This document shows, piece by piece, positions 26,959 to 35,298 of a DNA stretch of 64,000 nucleotides. The notes below the pieces were generated by a model. That model searched no databases. It was given only the letters and a program-made list of their open reading frames with translations, and was not told the origin of the DNA. The stretch's first letter is position 1. Every line of letters begins with the position of its first letter. The position numbers and the translations under genes were made by a program. The stretch is from Paraburkholderia atlantica (GTDB lineage: Bacteria; Pseudomonadota; Gammaproteobacteria; Burkholderiales; Burkholderiaceae), in NCBI RefSeq assembly GCF_009362785.1, contig NZ_WHNQ01000033.1:1-64000 (forward strand), in the 5' to 3' direction.

Positions 26959-27918
26959 TTACAGATCGAGGACGAGACGGTCGCCCTTACAGCCAGAACA
27001 GCAGATGATCATCGTGTTGTTCGCAGCCTTTTCGGGCTCGGACAGAATGGCATCGCGGTGATCGGGCTGGCCTTCGAGCACGCGGACTTCACACGCGCCG
27101 CACACGCCTTCTTCACAGGAATAGGAAATGGGGATTCCCGCGTCGCGCACGACGTTGAGAATCGTCTTGCCTTGCGGGACCGTCAGGGTTTTTCCGCTCT
27201 TGCGCAATTCGATAACGAAGTTCCCATCGAGCGCGGCTTCCTGCTTGGCGGAGAAGTATTCGACGTGAACTTGTTGCTGGGGCAGCGATGCGCACGCGGC
27301 TTCGAATGCTTCGAGCATCGGGCCGGGGCCGCAGCAGTAGAAGTGAGCGGTAGACGGTTCGTTCTTGACGACGTCCGCGATGTTGAGGAAGGTGCCGGCC
27401 TCGGCATCGACGTGAACGAGCGCGCCTTCGAAGGTTTTCAATTCGTCGGCGAATGCGACGTCAACCCGTTCACGACACGAGTAATAGATACGCGGCGATT
27501 GTCCGAGCTCTTTCAGACGACGCGCCATACACAGAATAGGGGTAATCCCGATGCCGCCGGCCACCAGGACGGTGTGCCCGGCATCTTCGTTGAGCGGGAA
27601 ATTGTTGCGGGGCGCTTCGATCTGGATGAGATCGCCAACCCGCATCGTTTCGTGCATATAGCGCGAACCGCCGCGCGATTGCGGATCGAGCTTGACGCCG
27701 ACCACGTACGAACGCTGTGTCAGGCTGTTGCTGTATTCCAATAGCGAGTACTGACGGGTCAGGCCGTTCGGCAAAATGACTCCGACGTGAGCGCCCGGTT
27801 CCGCCCCGGGCAGCAGGTTGCCCTCAGGGTCTTCGAATGTGAAGGCCAGCGTGTTTCGGGCCAGGTAGTTGATCGCCGTCAAACGCAGGGTCATCACTTC
27901 ATTCAGTTGTTCACTCAT
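26959..27918 (-). CDS. Phthalate-dioxygenase-reductase-type ferredoxin reductase
   Basis: A 319-aa electron carrier with FMN and NAD domains and a C-terminal plant-type [2Fe-2S] domain (YSCEEGVCGACEVRVL, then a late Cys in CCSGC). The flavin motif RQYSLL and NAD loop GGIGITPIL are present. The ATG at 27918 has an excellent GGAGGTGAC site. It is first in the leftward operon and the only Rieske reductase seen, so it probably serves both Rieske oxygenases on the opposite strand (30976 and 35299). Confidence 0.88.
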   Translation of the reverse strand: MSEQLNEVMTLRLTAINYLARNTLAFTFEDPEGNLLPGAEPGAHVGVILPNGLTRQYSLLEYSNSLTQRSYVVGVKLDPQSRGGSRYMHETMRVGDLIQIEAPRNNFPLNEDAGHTVLVAGGIGITPILCMARRLKELGQSPRIYYSCRERVDVAFADELKTFEGALVHVDAEAGTFLNIADVVKNEPSTAHFYCCGPGPMLEAFEAACASLPQQQVHVEYFSAKQEAALDGNFVIELRKSGKTLTVPQGKTILNVVRDAGIPISYSCEEGVCGACEVRVLEGQPDHRDAILSEPEKAANNTMIICCSGCKGDRLVLDL

Positions 27919-28191
27919 GTCACCTCCAAAATCGTAGAACGCGGGGAACCGCGCAAACGGCGCGCAAGAATTACACATCACGCTTCCTTGTTTAAAACCT
28001 TCTAACGTCAGAATCACGGGGCACCGAAAGTTCCGTGGGCCGTTTGACGCGTAATTCTTTTTTGCATATTATTTGGCCTGACCAGAAAAAAGTCAAAGCT
28101 TCTTCGGCGCAAGGTCTGGCGGAAGCTGTGGCGACTACGTTTCTGAGGAAAACAGGCGACATCACACGGGGTATTCCCCTAGGGAGGAGAA
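27919..28191. other. Divergent promoter region of the two degradation operons
   Basis: A region of 273 bases between the reductase gene and the BNR gene. It carries a leftward promoter (-10 TAATAT, complement of 28066-28071; -35 TTGACT, complement of 28091-28096; 19-base spacer) and the GGGGTATTCCCC element close to the BNR start. Confidence 0.5.
28168..28179. promoter_or_regulatory. Island motif copy A
   Basis: GGGGTATTCCCC followed by TAGGG, 13 bases before the BNR gene start. Read in reverse it is TAGGGGAATACCCC, shared with copies at 35121, 43964 and 45116. Confidence 0.5.
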
Positions 28192-29334
28192 ATGATCGCA
28201 GTTCTGACCACCAACGGTGGAACCGTCACGCACGGTGAGGGTGCGGCAACGACGCTGTTGGTCGCCACTATTCGCGGCATGCTCGTGTTCGAGCGTGCTG
28301 ACGCCAATGCGCCGTGGAAGCTCACGCGCAAGGCGCTGGAAGATCGTCACGTGAGCGCGCTGCTCTACGTGCCGAAAGCGGGTCTGTTATTCGCGGGCGC
28401 ACACGGCCAAGGCAGCCTCTCGGTCAGCAAGGACCTCGGGCTGACGTGGGAGCCTGCCAACAACGGGCTCAACAGCACGCATATCTACACGATGGCGCAG
28501 CAGGAGCGCGATGGCCGTACCGTTCTGTTCCTGGGCACGGAGCCGTCCGCGCTCTATCGCAGCGACGATCTGGGTGCCACCTGGGTCGAAATCCCCGAGA
28601 TGATGACGGTGCCGGACCAGGACAAGTGGACGTTCCCGCCGCCCCCGCACATCGCGCACGTAAAGAACATCGCGTTCCATCCGGCCGAACCGGAGACGCT
28701 CTATATCTGTATCGAACAGGGCGCGCTGCTCAAGACGGTCGATGACGGCAAGACATGGACCGAGCCGCGTAGCTACGAATCGGAAAACGACAAGTTCTAC
28801 CACGACAACCACCGCGTGCTGATTCGTCCGTCCAATCCCAGGCAGATGTTCATGTGCGGCGGCGAAGGCCTGCACTACAGCGCAGACGCAGGCGAGACGT
28901 GGGTTCACCTGATGACGCGCCAAGACCTGATCGGTTATCCCGACGCGATGTTCATCGATCCCCGCAACGAAAACGTGCTGTATCTCGGTGGCCCGGGCAA
29001 CGCGCCGCGTGACTGGGGTGCACGGAAGTCGGCGAATGCCACGGTTCTCAAGAGCACCGATGGTGGCGTCACCTGGGACCATATGCGTAATGGTTTGCCC
29101 ACGGAAATCATCGGCAACATCGAGGGCATGGGCCTCTATCACTGGGACGACAAGATCATGCTTATCGCCGGTACCGCGACGGGCGAGATTTACGCGACGG
29201 AGAACGACGGCGAAAGCTGGTACGCCATCTCGGAAGACGTGCCGCCGATCTCGAAGGGTGGCCACTATCGCTGGTTCCTCGATGCGAAGGAACGCATGAA
29301 CGTCGAAGGTCGTTACGGCCGCAACGAACACTGA
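28192..29334 (+). CDS. BNR/Asp-box beta-propeller protein
   Basis: A 380-aa protein with at least six Asp-box repeats (SKDLGLTW, SDDLGATW, TVDDGKTW, SADAGETW, STDGGVTW, TENDGESW), which predicts a sialidase-fold propeller. There is no signal peptide, so it should be cytoplasmic, and the catalytic Arg triad of sialidases is not apparent. It has a very strong ribosome site (AGGGAGGAGA) and heads the rightward degradation operon. Possible roles are a lactonase-like or isomerase-like enzyme, or an assembly factor for the oxygenases; none is proven. Confidence 0.75.
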   Translation: MIAVLTTNGGTVTHGEGAATTLLVATIRGMLVFERADANAPWKLTRKALEDRHVSALLYVPKAGLLFAGAHGQGSLSVSKDLGLTWEPANNGLNSTHIYTMAQQERDGRTVLFLGTEPSALYRSDDLGATWVEIPEMMTVPDQDKWTFPPPPHIAHVKNIAFHPAEPETLYICIEQGALLKTVDDGKTWTEPRSYESENDKFYHDNHRVLIRPSNPRQMFMCGGEGLHYSADAGETWVHLMTRQDLIGYPDAMFIDPRNENVLYLGGPGNAPRDWGARKSANATVLKSTDGGVTWDHMRNGLPTEIIGNIEGMGLYHWDDKIMLIAGTATGEIYATENDGESWYAISEDVPPISKGGHYRWFLDAKERMNVEGRYGRNEH

Positions 29335-29416
29335 CCCGGCCACAGCACCCAAACAAAAACTATTCTGCGCGCCGGGTCATTGAGCGCGGCGCAGCAAGTC
29401 CTAACAGGAGAACGCC

Positions 29417-30601
29417 TTGAGTCGTATTGCCAGTCACGAGGACGCCCTCGCTATCGCCCGCAGTTTGCATGACGTGATTCGTTCACGCGTCAAACAGACC
29501 GAAAGCGATCGCGTGGTCCCAAAAGAAACCATCGACGCACTACGTGAGTCGGGTCTTTTCAACATCATCACGCCGAAGTCGTTTGGTGGTTCCGAGTTGG
29601 GCTTCACGACGCTCGTCGAAGTCACGGCGGAAATCGCGTCGGCTTGCGGTTCGACCGGTTGGGTGTTCGGCGTGCTCGCCGGCCACAGCTGGATGCTGAA
29701 CCTGTTCCCGTTGAAAGCACAGCAAGATGTGCTGGGCAAAGGCCACGCTCTGACGGCCACGGTGTTCCGCCTCGGCGGCACGATTACCGAAGTCGAAGGT
29801 GGCTACAAGCTCGTGAATGGTGAAGGCCGTTTCTGCTCCGGTATCGATCACGTGGAGTGGGTCATCGTCGGTAATGCCGTGCAGCGCGAAGACGGTCCGC
29901 CCGAACCGCGTTTCTTCGTGATCCCGCGCTCGGACATCCAGATCGTCGATGACTGGCATACCGCAGGCTTGCGTGGCACCGGTAGCCGCACGATCAAGGT
30001 CGCCGAAGCGTTCATCCCGGCTCACCGCTCGGTGTCCGTGAAGGAAATGATGACGGGCAACGTCGAAGGCGCCGATGCCCTGCGCGCTCCGATCTACCGC
30101 ATGCCGTTCCACAACGTCACGCCGTTCTCGCTGATCGGTGCGCCCCTGGGCATGGCACGGGCGGCAATCAAATCGTTCACCGAAGGTCTGGCGCCACGTT
30201 TGAAGGCAATGCCGGCCGACCAGATGGCAGAGCAGTCGGCAACGATCGAACGTCTCGCACATGCGACGGCGGATCTCGACGCTGCCTATGCGTTGATTCT
30301 CGAAGACACACGTCGCATCGACACAGCAGAAAGCGCAAAGTCGTTGACGCCGCTCGAGTGGTCCCGCATCTCCCGCGATTGGGCATATTCGGCGCAAACG
30401 GCTCGTCGTGCGGCCAACAGTCTGTTCGAAGCCGCGGGCGGCACCAGCATCTATAACGCGTCGGACCTCCAGCGCATCTGGCGCGACGTCAATTCGGCCG
30501 CGCAGCACTTCGCATTCACGTGGGACAGCGCACTGACGAGTTATGGACGTCAGGCACTCGATCTGCCGCCTTCGAACTTCGGCCCTGGTCCCAAGAAATA
30601 G
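29417..30601 (+). CDS. Group-D flavin-dependent monooxygenase (acyl-CoA dehydrogenase fold)
   Basis: A 394-aa protein with the acyl-CoA dehydrogenase fold used by two-component monooxygenases such as HsaA, DszC and the indole-acetate enzyme IacA. Typical segments are LFNIITPKSFGGSELG, ASACGSTGWVFGVLAGHSW, and GLRGTGSRTIKV. The start is TTG 29417 with AGGAG upstream. It hydroxylates an aromatic or heteroaromatic ring using reduced flavin, presumably from the reductase at 22184. An acyl-CoA dehydrogenase role is less likely because no CoA ligase or electron-transfer flavoprotein is nearby. Confidence 0.82.
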   Translation: MSRIASHEDALAIARSLHDVIRSRVKQTESDRVVPKETIDALRESGLFNIITPKSFGGSELGFTTLVEVTAEIASACGSTGWVFGVLAGHSWMLNLFPLKAQQDVLGKGHALTATVFRLGGTITEVEGGYKLVNGEGRFCSGIDHVEWVIVGNAVQREDGPPEPRFFVIPRSDIQIVDDWHTAGLRGTGSRTIKVAEAFIPAHRSVSVKEMMTGNVEGADALRAPIYRMPFHNVTPFSLIGAPLGMARAAIKSFTEGLAPRLKAMPADQMAEQSATIERLAHATADLDAAYALILEDTRRIDTAESAKSLTPLEWSRISRDWAYSAQTARRAANSLFEAAGGTSIYNASDLQRIWRDVNSAAQHFAFTWDSALTSYGRQALDLPPSNFGPGPKK

Positions 30602-30610
30602 GAGTTAGCA

Positions 30611-30916
30611 ATGAACGTGGATGATCTTCATTCAATCGAGGATTACTCGCCGGAAACGCTGCGTCAGATTATCGAACGGGTGGAGAACTCGCGCACGTTC
30701 GAACAGATGATTTATCGCGAGTCCGAACTGGACGAAGTCTGGCGGCTGCTCGACAACGATATCGCCGTAGCTGCACGGAATGCCGCGAACTCGGCCGAAG
30801 GGCAGAACCTCGTGGCACTGCGCAATCTGATCATCGAGGCGCACGACTTGATCGGCAACGAAAGTAACACCGTAGACGCTCGCGAACGACTGCTGAGAGC
30901 CGTCGCACTCGTTTAA
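30611..30916 (+). CDS. Small orphan protein between monooxygenase and Rieske oxygenase
   Basis: A 101-aa soluble, acidic, probably all-helical protein, starting MNVDDLHSIEDYSPETLRQI. It has no Cys pairs, signal or membrane segment, so it is not a ferredoxin. GGAGTTAGC precedes the ATG and it lies 9 bases after the monooxygenase. By position it resembles IacB, a small protein between the monooxygenase and Rieske genes in indole-acetate clusters, but I cannot show homology. It may be an accessory subunit of either oxygenase. Confidence 0.65.
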   Translation: MNVDDLHSIEDYSPETLRQIIERVENSRTFEQMIYRESELDEVWRLLDNDIAVAARNAANSAEGQNLVALRNLIIEAHDLIGNESNTVDARERLLRAVALV

Positions 30917-30975
30917 GGCCGACGGGGGACTTCGGTCTCCCACGCAAATTCACATATAAGAGATTAGGAGCAAAC

Positions 30976-32229
30976 ATGCTTTCCCGCGAAGACAACGACG
31001 TTCTGACTCAAGTAGGAAAAGGCACCCCGAACGGCGACATGATCCGTCAATTCTGGATTCCGGCGCTGCTCTCATCGGAAATTCAGGAGCCGGGTGGTGC
31101 GCCCAAGCGTGTGCGTCTGCTGGGCGAAGATCTCGTGGCGTTCCGCGACAGCGACGGCAAGGTCGGCCTGCTCGAAGAACAGTGCCCGCACCGTCGTGCG
31201 TCGCTCGCGCTGGGCGACAACTCGGAAGGCGGTCTGCGTTGTCTGTACCACGGCTGGAAGTTCGCCGTCGATGGCCAATGCATGGACACCCCGACCGAGC
31301 CGGAAGATTCGAAGCTGTGCTCGCGTATCAAGGCGGTCGCCTATCCGGTGCGTGAAGTCGCTGGCGTGATCTGGACGTACATGGGCGACCCGGCAAAGGT
31401 TCCGCAATTCCCCGACTTCGATTTCCTGTCGTACCCGGCAGAAAAGGTGGCAGCGTTCAAGGTTCTCGAAGACTGTAACTACGCTCAAGCCGTCGAAGGC
31501 ACGATCGACTCGGCACACGCGGGTGTCCTTCACCGCGAGCAGCCGTGGTCGGCGCCGGCGAAGTACGAGCACGAGCGTGATCTGCGTCCGAAGATCGAAG
31601 TCGAATACACGCTGTACGGTCTGCGCTATGCCGGCGTGCGCAATTTCCGTGAAGAAGGCAAGCTGCACGCCCGCGTCACGGAAGTGATTCTGCCGTTCTT
31701 CACGCTGATCCCGCCCGATGGCTTCGGCGTTCGTAAGAACCGCCGCATGGCCAACGCGTTCGTTCCGCGCGACGACGAATCGACGTGGCACATCCAGTGG
31801 TTCTTCGACGAAACGCAGCCGGTCGATATCGAATATCGCATTCAGGAAGGCGGTCACTGGGTCGATGAAAACTTCCGCAAGGAACTCAACATCGACAACT
31901 GGTACAAGCAGGACCGCGAAGCGATGAAGACGTCGTCGATGTCCGGCATCAAGGGCATCCTGACGCAAGACCACGCAGTCAGCGAAACGCAGGGACGCAT
32001 CCTCGACCGCACGAAGGAACACCTCGGCACATCGGACGTCGCGGTCGTCGCATGGCGTCGCCAGATGATTCGTTCGGCACGCGCGTATGCACAAAGCGGT
32101 GAACTGCCGAGCGTGCTGACGAACACGATTCCGTGGAATCAGATTCACGCTTCGACAGTGATCTTCCCGAACGACCGCACGTGGAAGGAAGAAGTGCCCC
32201 TCAATCCGGACGTCGCTCTGAAGGCCTGA
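30976..32229 (+). CDS. Rieske oxygenase, phthalate 4,5-dioxygenase-like
   Basis: A 417-aa oxygenase component. The Rieske centre is Cys70-X-His72 and Cys89-X2-His92 (CPHRRASL, CLYHGWK). The mononuclear iron ligands are in Asp178-X2-His181-X4-His186 (DSAHAGVLH). Length and sequence style match the phthalate dioxygenase group, which lacks a beta subunit and uses a PDR-type reductase, present at 26959. It may hydroxylate, dihydroxylate or O-demethylate an aromatic acid. Confidence 0.87.
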   Translation: MLSREDNDVLTQVGKGTPNGDMIRQFWIPALLSSEIQEPGGAPKRVRLLGEDLVAFRDSDGKVGLLEEQCPHRRASLALGDNSEGGLRCLYHGWKFAVDGQCMDTPTEPEDSKLCSRIKAVAYPVREVAGVIWTYMGDPAKVPQFPDFDFLSYPAEKVAAFKVLEDCNYAQAVEGTIDSAHAGVLHREQPWSAPAKYEHERDLRPKIEVEYTLYGLRYAGVRNFREEGKLHARVTEVILPFFTLIPPDGFGVRKNRRMANAFVPRDDESTWHIQWFFDETQPVDIEYRIQEGGHWVDENFRKELNIDNWYKQDREAMKTSSMSGIKGILTQDHAVSETQGRILDRTKEHLGTSDVAVVAWRRQMIRSARAYAQSGELPSVLTNTIPWNQIHASTVIFPNDRTWKEEVPLNPDVALKA

Positions 32230-32236
32230 GGCTCGC

Positions 32237-33031
32237 ATGATCGTTGATAGCCACGCTCACGTATCGCCTCATTGGTATGAGCCCGTCGAGATGCTGCTCG
32301 ATCAGATGAATGAATACGGTGTTGGTCATGCCGTGCTCACCCAGATGATTGGACAGACGGATAACCGGTATCAGCAGGAATGCGTTACACGATTTCCGGG
32401 CCGTCTGTCGAGCGTGGCTTGGGTCGATGTCGAGGCCCCGGACGTTGCGAAGACGATCGAATCGCTGGCACGCACTGGTGCCGGCGGTATTCGATTGAGA
32501 CCATCGGCATGTCTTGACGACGGTCGCCTTCCCGAGGCCTGGCGCGGTGTTCAGGCTTCGGGATTGCCAGTGAGCTGCGTTGGATCTGCTGAAACGTTCA
32601 ACGCACCGGGCTTTATCGAATTGATCGCCAAATTGCCGGGTACGACGATTGTCCTCGAGCATCTTGGCGGCACCAGCGCGCCGGCTGTAACGGATGAAGC
32701 GCTGGCCCTGCGCCGCCAGGTGTTCAAACTTGCGGCGTTTCCCAATGTGATGATGAAAGTGCCGGGTCTTGGCGAACTATTGCCTCGCGATTCGAAAACA
32801 TGGCACCAGGGCCGGCCGTTTGGTGATGCCCATCCTACGCTCCTACAAGAAGCAGTTGACGCGTTTGGCGCTGATCGTTTGATGTGGGGATCTGACTTCC
32901 CTGTCGTGAGTTCGCGCGAGGGATATGGTCTGGCGTTGAAACTCACGCGTCAGGCGCTCGCCGGACTGACGAATCACGATCTCGACGCGATCTTTGGCGG
33001 CAACGCCCTGCGCGTATTTTCGAAAGCCTGA
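32237..33031 (+). CDS. Amidohydrolase-2 family hydrolase/lactonase 1
   Basis: A 264-aa TIM-barrel protein with an N-terminal HxH (MIVDSHAHVS), HLGG at the middle metal His, and LMWGSDFPV at the catalytic Asp. This compact form is typical of lactonases such as 2-pyrone-4,6-dicarboxylate lactonase (LigI) and fuconolactonase-like enzymes. It starts 7 bases after the Rieske oxygenase stop and is co-transcribed. Likely role: opening a lactone or hydrolysing a ring-derived intermediate. Confidence 0.75.
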   Translation: MIVDSHAHVSPHWYEPVEMLLDQMNEYGVGHAVLTQMIGQTDNRYQQECVTRFPGRLSSVAWVDVEAPDVAKTIESLARTGAGGIRLRPSACLDDGRLPEAWRGVQASGLPVSCVGSAETFNAPGFIELIAKLPGTTIVLEHLGGTSAPAVTDEALALRRQVFKLAAFPNVMMKVPGLGELLPRDSKTWHQGRPFGDAHPTLLQEAVDAFGADRLMWGSDFPVVSSREGYGLALKLTRQALAGLTNHDLDAIFGGNALRVFSKA

Positions 33032-33057
33032 GATTGAAAAACTAGCAGGAGACAGAC

Positions 33058-34161
33058 ATGACGAAGAAGGTATTGGCCGCAGTCAAGACGGATGTCGAGA
33101 CCACCGAATTGCGTGAATTCGACTATCCGCAAGTGCGCCCTGAGACCGGCATTCTGCGCATCGAAGCCAGCGGCGTCGGTGGCAGCGATCCCGAGTTGTA
33201 TCGCAAGGCGGGTCACGTTCCCGTGATCATGGGTCACGAGAACGTCGGCACGATTGAAGAAGTTGGCGAGATCGCGGCCAAACGGTGGGGCGTCAAGCCC
33301 GGCGACCGCGTTGCTCTGCACGAATACCTGCCGTGCTGGAATTGCGAGTGGTGCATGAAGGGCGATTTCCGCCTGTGCATGGAAGTCGATTTCTTTAACG
33401 TGAAGGATCGTCTGAACACCGATCGATTCGGTATGTCCACCGCCAACAAGGCGCCGCATTTGTGGGGTGGTTACGCGCAGTACATGCACATGCCGCTCAA
33501 CACGGTGATGCATAAGATTCCGCAAGACATGCGGGCGACCCACGCGACGCTGGCCGTGCCGTTCGGCAACGGCGTGCAGTGGGCGTGTCTGGACGGTGGC
33601 GCAGGCCCCGGCAAGGTCGTGCTCGTCTTCGGTCCTGGCCAGCAGGGTTTGGGCTGCGTGCTGGCAGCAAAGGCCGCGGGCTCGTACACGGTCGTTCTCG
33701 CGGGTATGACACGTGATCAGACTCGTCTCGATCTGTCGCTGCGCCTGGGCGCCGACTACGCGATCAATGTGGAGACGCAAGACCTCGAAGCCGAAGTAAT
33801 GCGCATCACGAAGGGCCGTGGCGTGGACGTCGTTGTCGATACGACGGGCGATCCCAAAGGCGAAATCGTCAAGCAGGCGATCGCGCTGGCAGCGAAGGGC
33901 GCCTACCTGAGCCTGAACGGCCTGGAACAGCACGTCCCCATCGGCGAGATCAAGAAGCGCTATCTGACGGTGCGGGCACCGCGTGGCCGTAGCTACGCGG
34001 CTGTCGAACTGGCGCTGCGCTATATCGGTTCCGGCCGCTATCCGATCGACGAGGTGTGCTCGCACACGTTCGGACTTGCACAGACGCACGAAGCGATCCT
34101 CGCGACGGCCGGGCGTGGCGTCGAAGGCGCTATCCACGTCTGTGTTGATCCGTGGAAGTGA
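33058..34161 (+). CDS. Zinc-type alcohol dehydrogenase (MDR) with altered catalytic site
   Basis: A 367-aa medium-chain dehydrogenase. The structural zinc lobe is intact (Cys93, 96, 99, 107), GHE is at 59-61 and the nucleotide loop is FGPGQQGLG. The catalytic zinc Cys of the GxCGSD motif is Gly41 (SGVGGSDPELY), so the active-site zinc may be lost or differently bound. GAGACAG precedes the ATG. Position between two amidohydrolases suggests oxidation of a diol or hydroxy acid intermediate in this pathway. Confidence 0.8.
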   Translation: MTKKVLAAVKTDVETTELREFDYPQVRPETGILRIEASGVGGSDPELYRKAGHVPVIMGHENVGTIEEVGEIAAKRWGVKPGDRVALHEYLPCWNCEWCMKGDFRLCMEVDFFNVKDRLNTDRFGMSTANKAPHLWGGYAQYMHMPLNTVMHKIPQDMRATHATLAVPFGNGVQWACLDGGAGPGKVVLVFGPGQQGLGCVLAAKAAGSYTVVLAGMTRDQTRLDLSLRLGADYAINVETQDLEAEVMRITKGRGVDVVVDTTGDPKGEIVKQAIALAAKGAYLSLNGLEQHVPIGEIKKRYLTVRAPRGRSYAAVELALRYIGSGRYPIDEVCSHTFGLAQTHEAILATAGRGVEGAIHVCVDPWK

Positions 34162-34212
34162 AGTAACGGCCTACCGTTTGTTGATATCGAATTTTACAGA
34201 GAAGGGAACGTC

Positions 34213-35058
34213 ATGATCGACAGTCACGCCCACCTGATTTCCACGGACGTGGAGAAGTATCCGCCGTCGCCGTTGAGCGGCACGCTCGAAGCCAACGCAT
34301 TCGACAACCCGGTGACGGCCGAACGCCTGATCGACCTGCTCGACGCTTATGGTGTCGAGAAGGCGCTCGCGGTCCAGCGCGCTCACCTCTACGGCTTCCA
34401 CAACGACTATGTCGTGGACTCCGCAGAGCAATATCCCGATCGTCTGCGTTCGCTGTGCATGATCGATGCACTGGCCGACAACGTGGAAGAAACCGTGCGC
34501 TACTGGGTCGGCCAGCGTGGCTCGGTCGGCATTCGTTTGACGGAGCCGAACAAGGGCGCGGACTCGAGCTGGTTCGCGTCGAAGCAAGCGCTGCGTGCAT
34601 GGTCGGCCGTGTCGGAGCTCGGCGGGTCGGTGCGTCTGCACTTCTATCGCTGGAATCGCGTCGCCGCGCTTGAAGCGCTTCAAGACGTCGTCAAGCAATT
34701 CCCGAACACGCCGGTCATTCTCGACCACTTCTCGAACATCGTCGGCGAATCGGGTGCGCCGGACTACGGCGTGGATGAAGCGCTGCTCAAGTTCGTTGAT
34801 TCGCCGAACGTCTACCTGCTGTATTCGATGATCAACCTCGGCAAACTGAAGGCGCTCGAGCTGCCGGCAGCGCCAGTCGTCGAGCGTGTCGTCCGGTCGT
34901 TCGGCGCCGACCGCGTGATGTGGGGTTCGGACATCGCGCAGTCGAAGGGCGAGTACAAAGACATGATCCAGTTGGCCAAGGACTCAGTGTCGTCCCTCTC
35001 TGAAGCAGATCAGCGGAAGGTCCTGCACACGACTGCTGAACGCGTGTACTTCAGCTGA
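34213..35058 (+). CDS. Amidohydrolase-2 family hydrolase/lactonase 2
   Basis: A 281-aa TIM-barrel protein with MIDSHAHL at the N terminus, ILDHFSN at the middle metal position and VMWGSDIAQ near the end. It is a distant paralogue of the 264-aa protein in the same operon. Alternatives are lactonase, decarboxylase (the superfamily includes 5-carboxyvanillate and resorcylate decarboxylases) or hydratase. It is the last gene before a gap of 240 bases that separates the two rightward units. Confidence 0.75.
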   Translation: MIDSHAHLISTDVEKYPPSPLSGTLEANAFDNPVTAERLIDLLDAYGVEKALAVQRAHLYGFHNDYVVDSAEQYPDRLRSLCMIDALADNVEETVRYWVGQRGSVGIRLTEPNKGADSSWFASKQALRAWSAVSELGGSVRLHFYRWNRVAALEALQDVVKQFPNTPVILDHFSNIVGESGAPDYGVDEALLKFVDSPNVYLLYSMINLGKLKALELPAAPVVERVVRSFGADRVMWGSDIAQSKGEYKDMIQLAKDSVSSLSEADQRKVLHTTAERVYFS

Positions 35059-35120
35059 TATCCGCATACGTAAATGCGGCGTTCCAATAAGAAAAAGCGG
35101 GACGCCGCTTTTCGCCTTTA

Positions 35121-35133
35121 AGGGTATCCCCGA
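35121..35133. promoter_or_regulatory. Island motif copy D
   Basis: AGGGTATCCCCGA, 166 bases before the VanA-like gene. A half-site GAATACCC follows at 35167-35174. Confidence 0.4.
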
Positions 35134-35298
35134 GTCTTGTCGAGCGGTGCTACAAGATAAGATAAAGAATACCCAATTAAATACTTTCGGTGAACGGGCG
35201 GGGTAGACCCGATCCGGGACAACGGGGTCGGCTGTACCGCACGTGTCAGGCAATCCGCTCGATTTGTCCGTTCTCGATTCTCTCTGAGGAGACATCAA

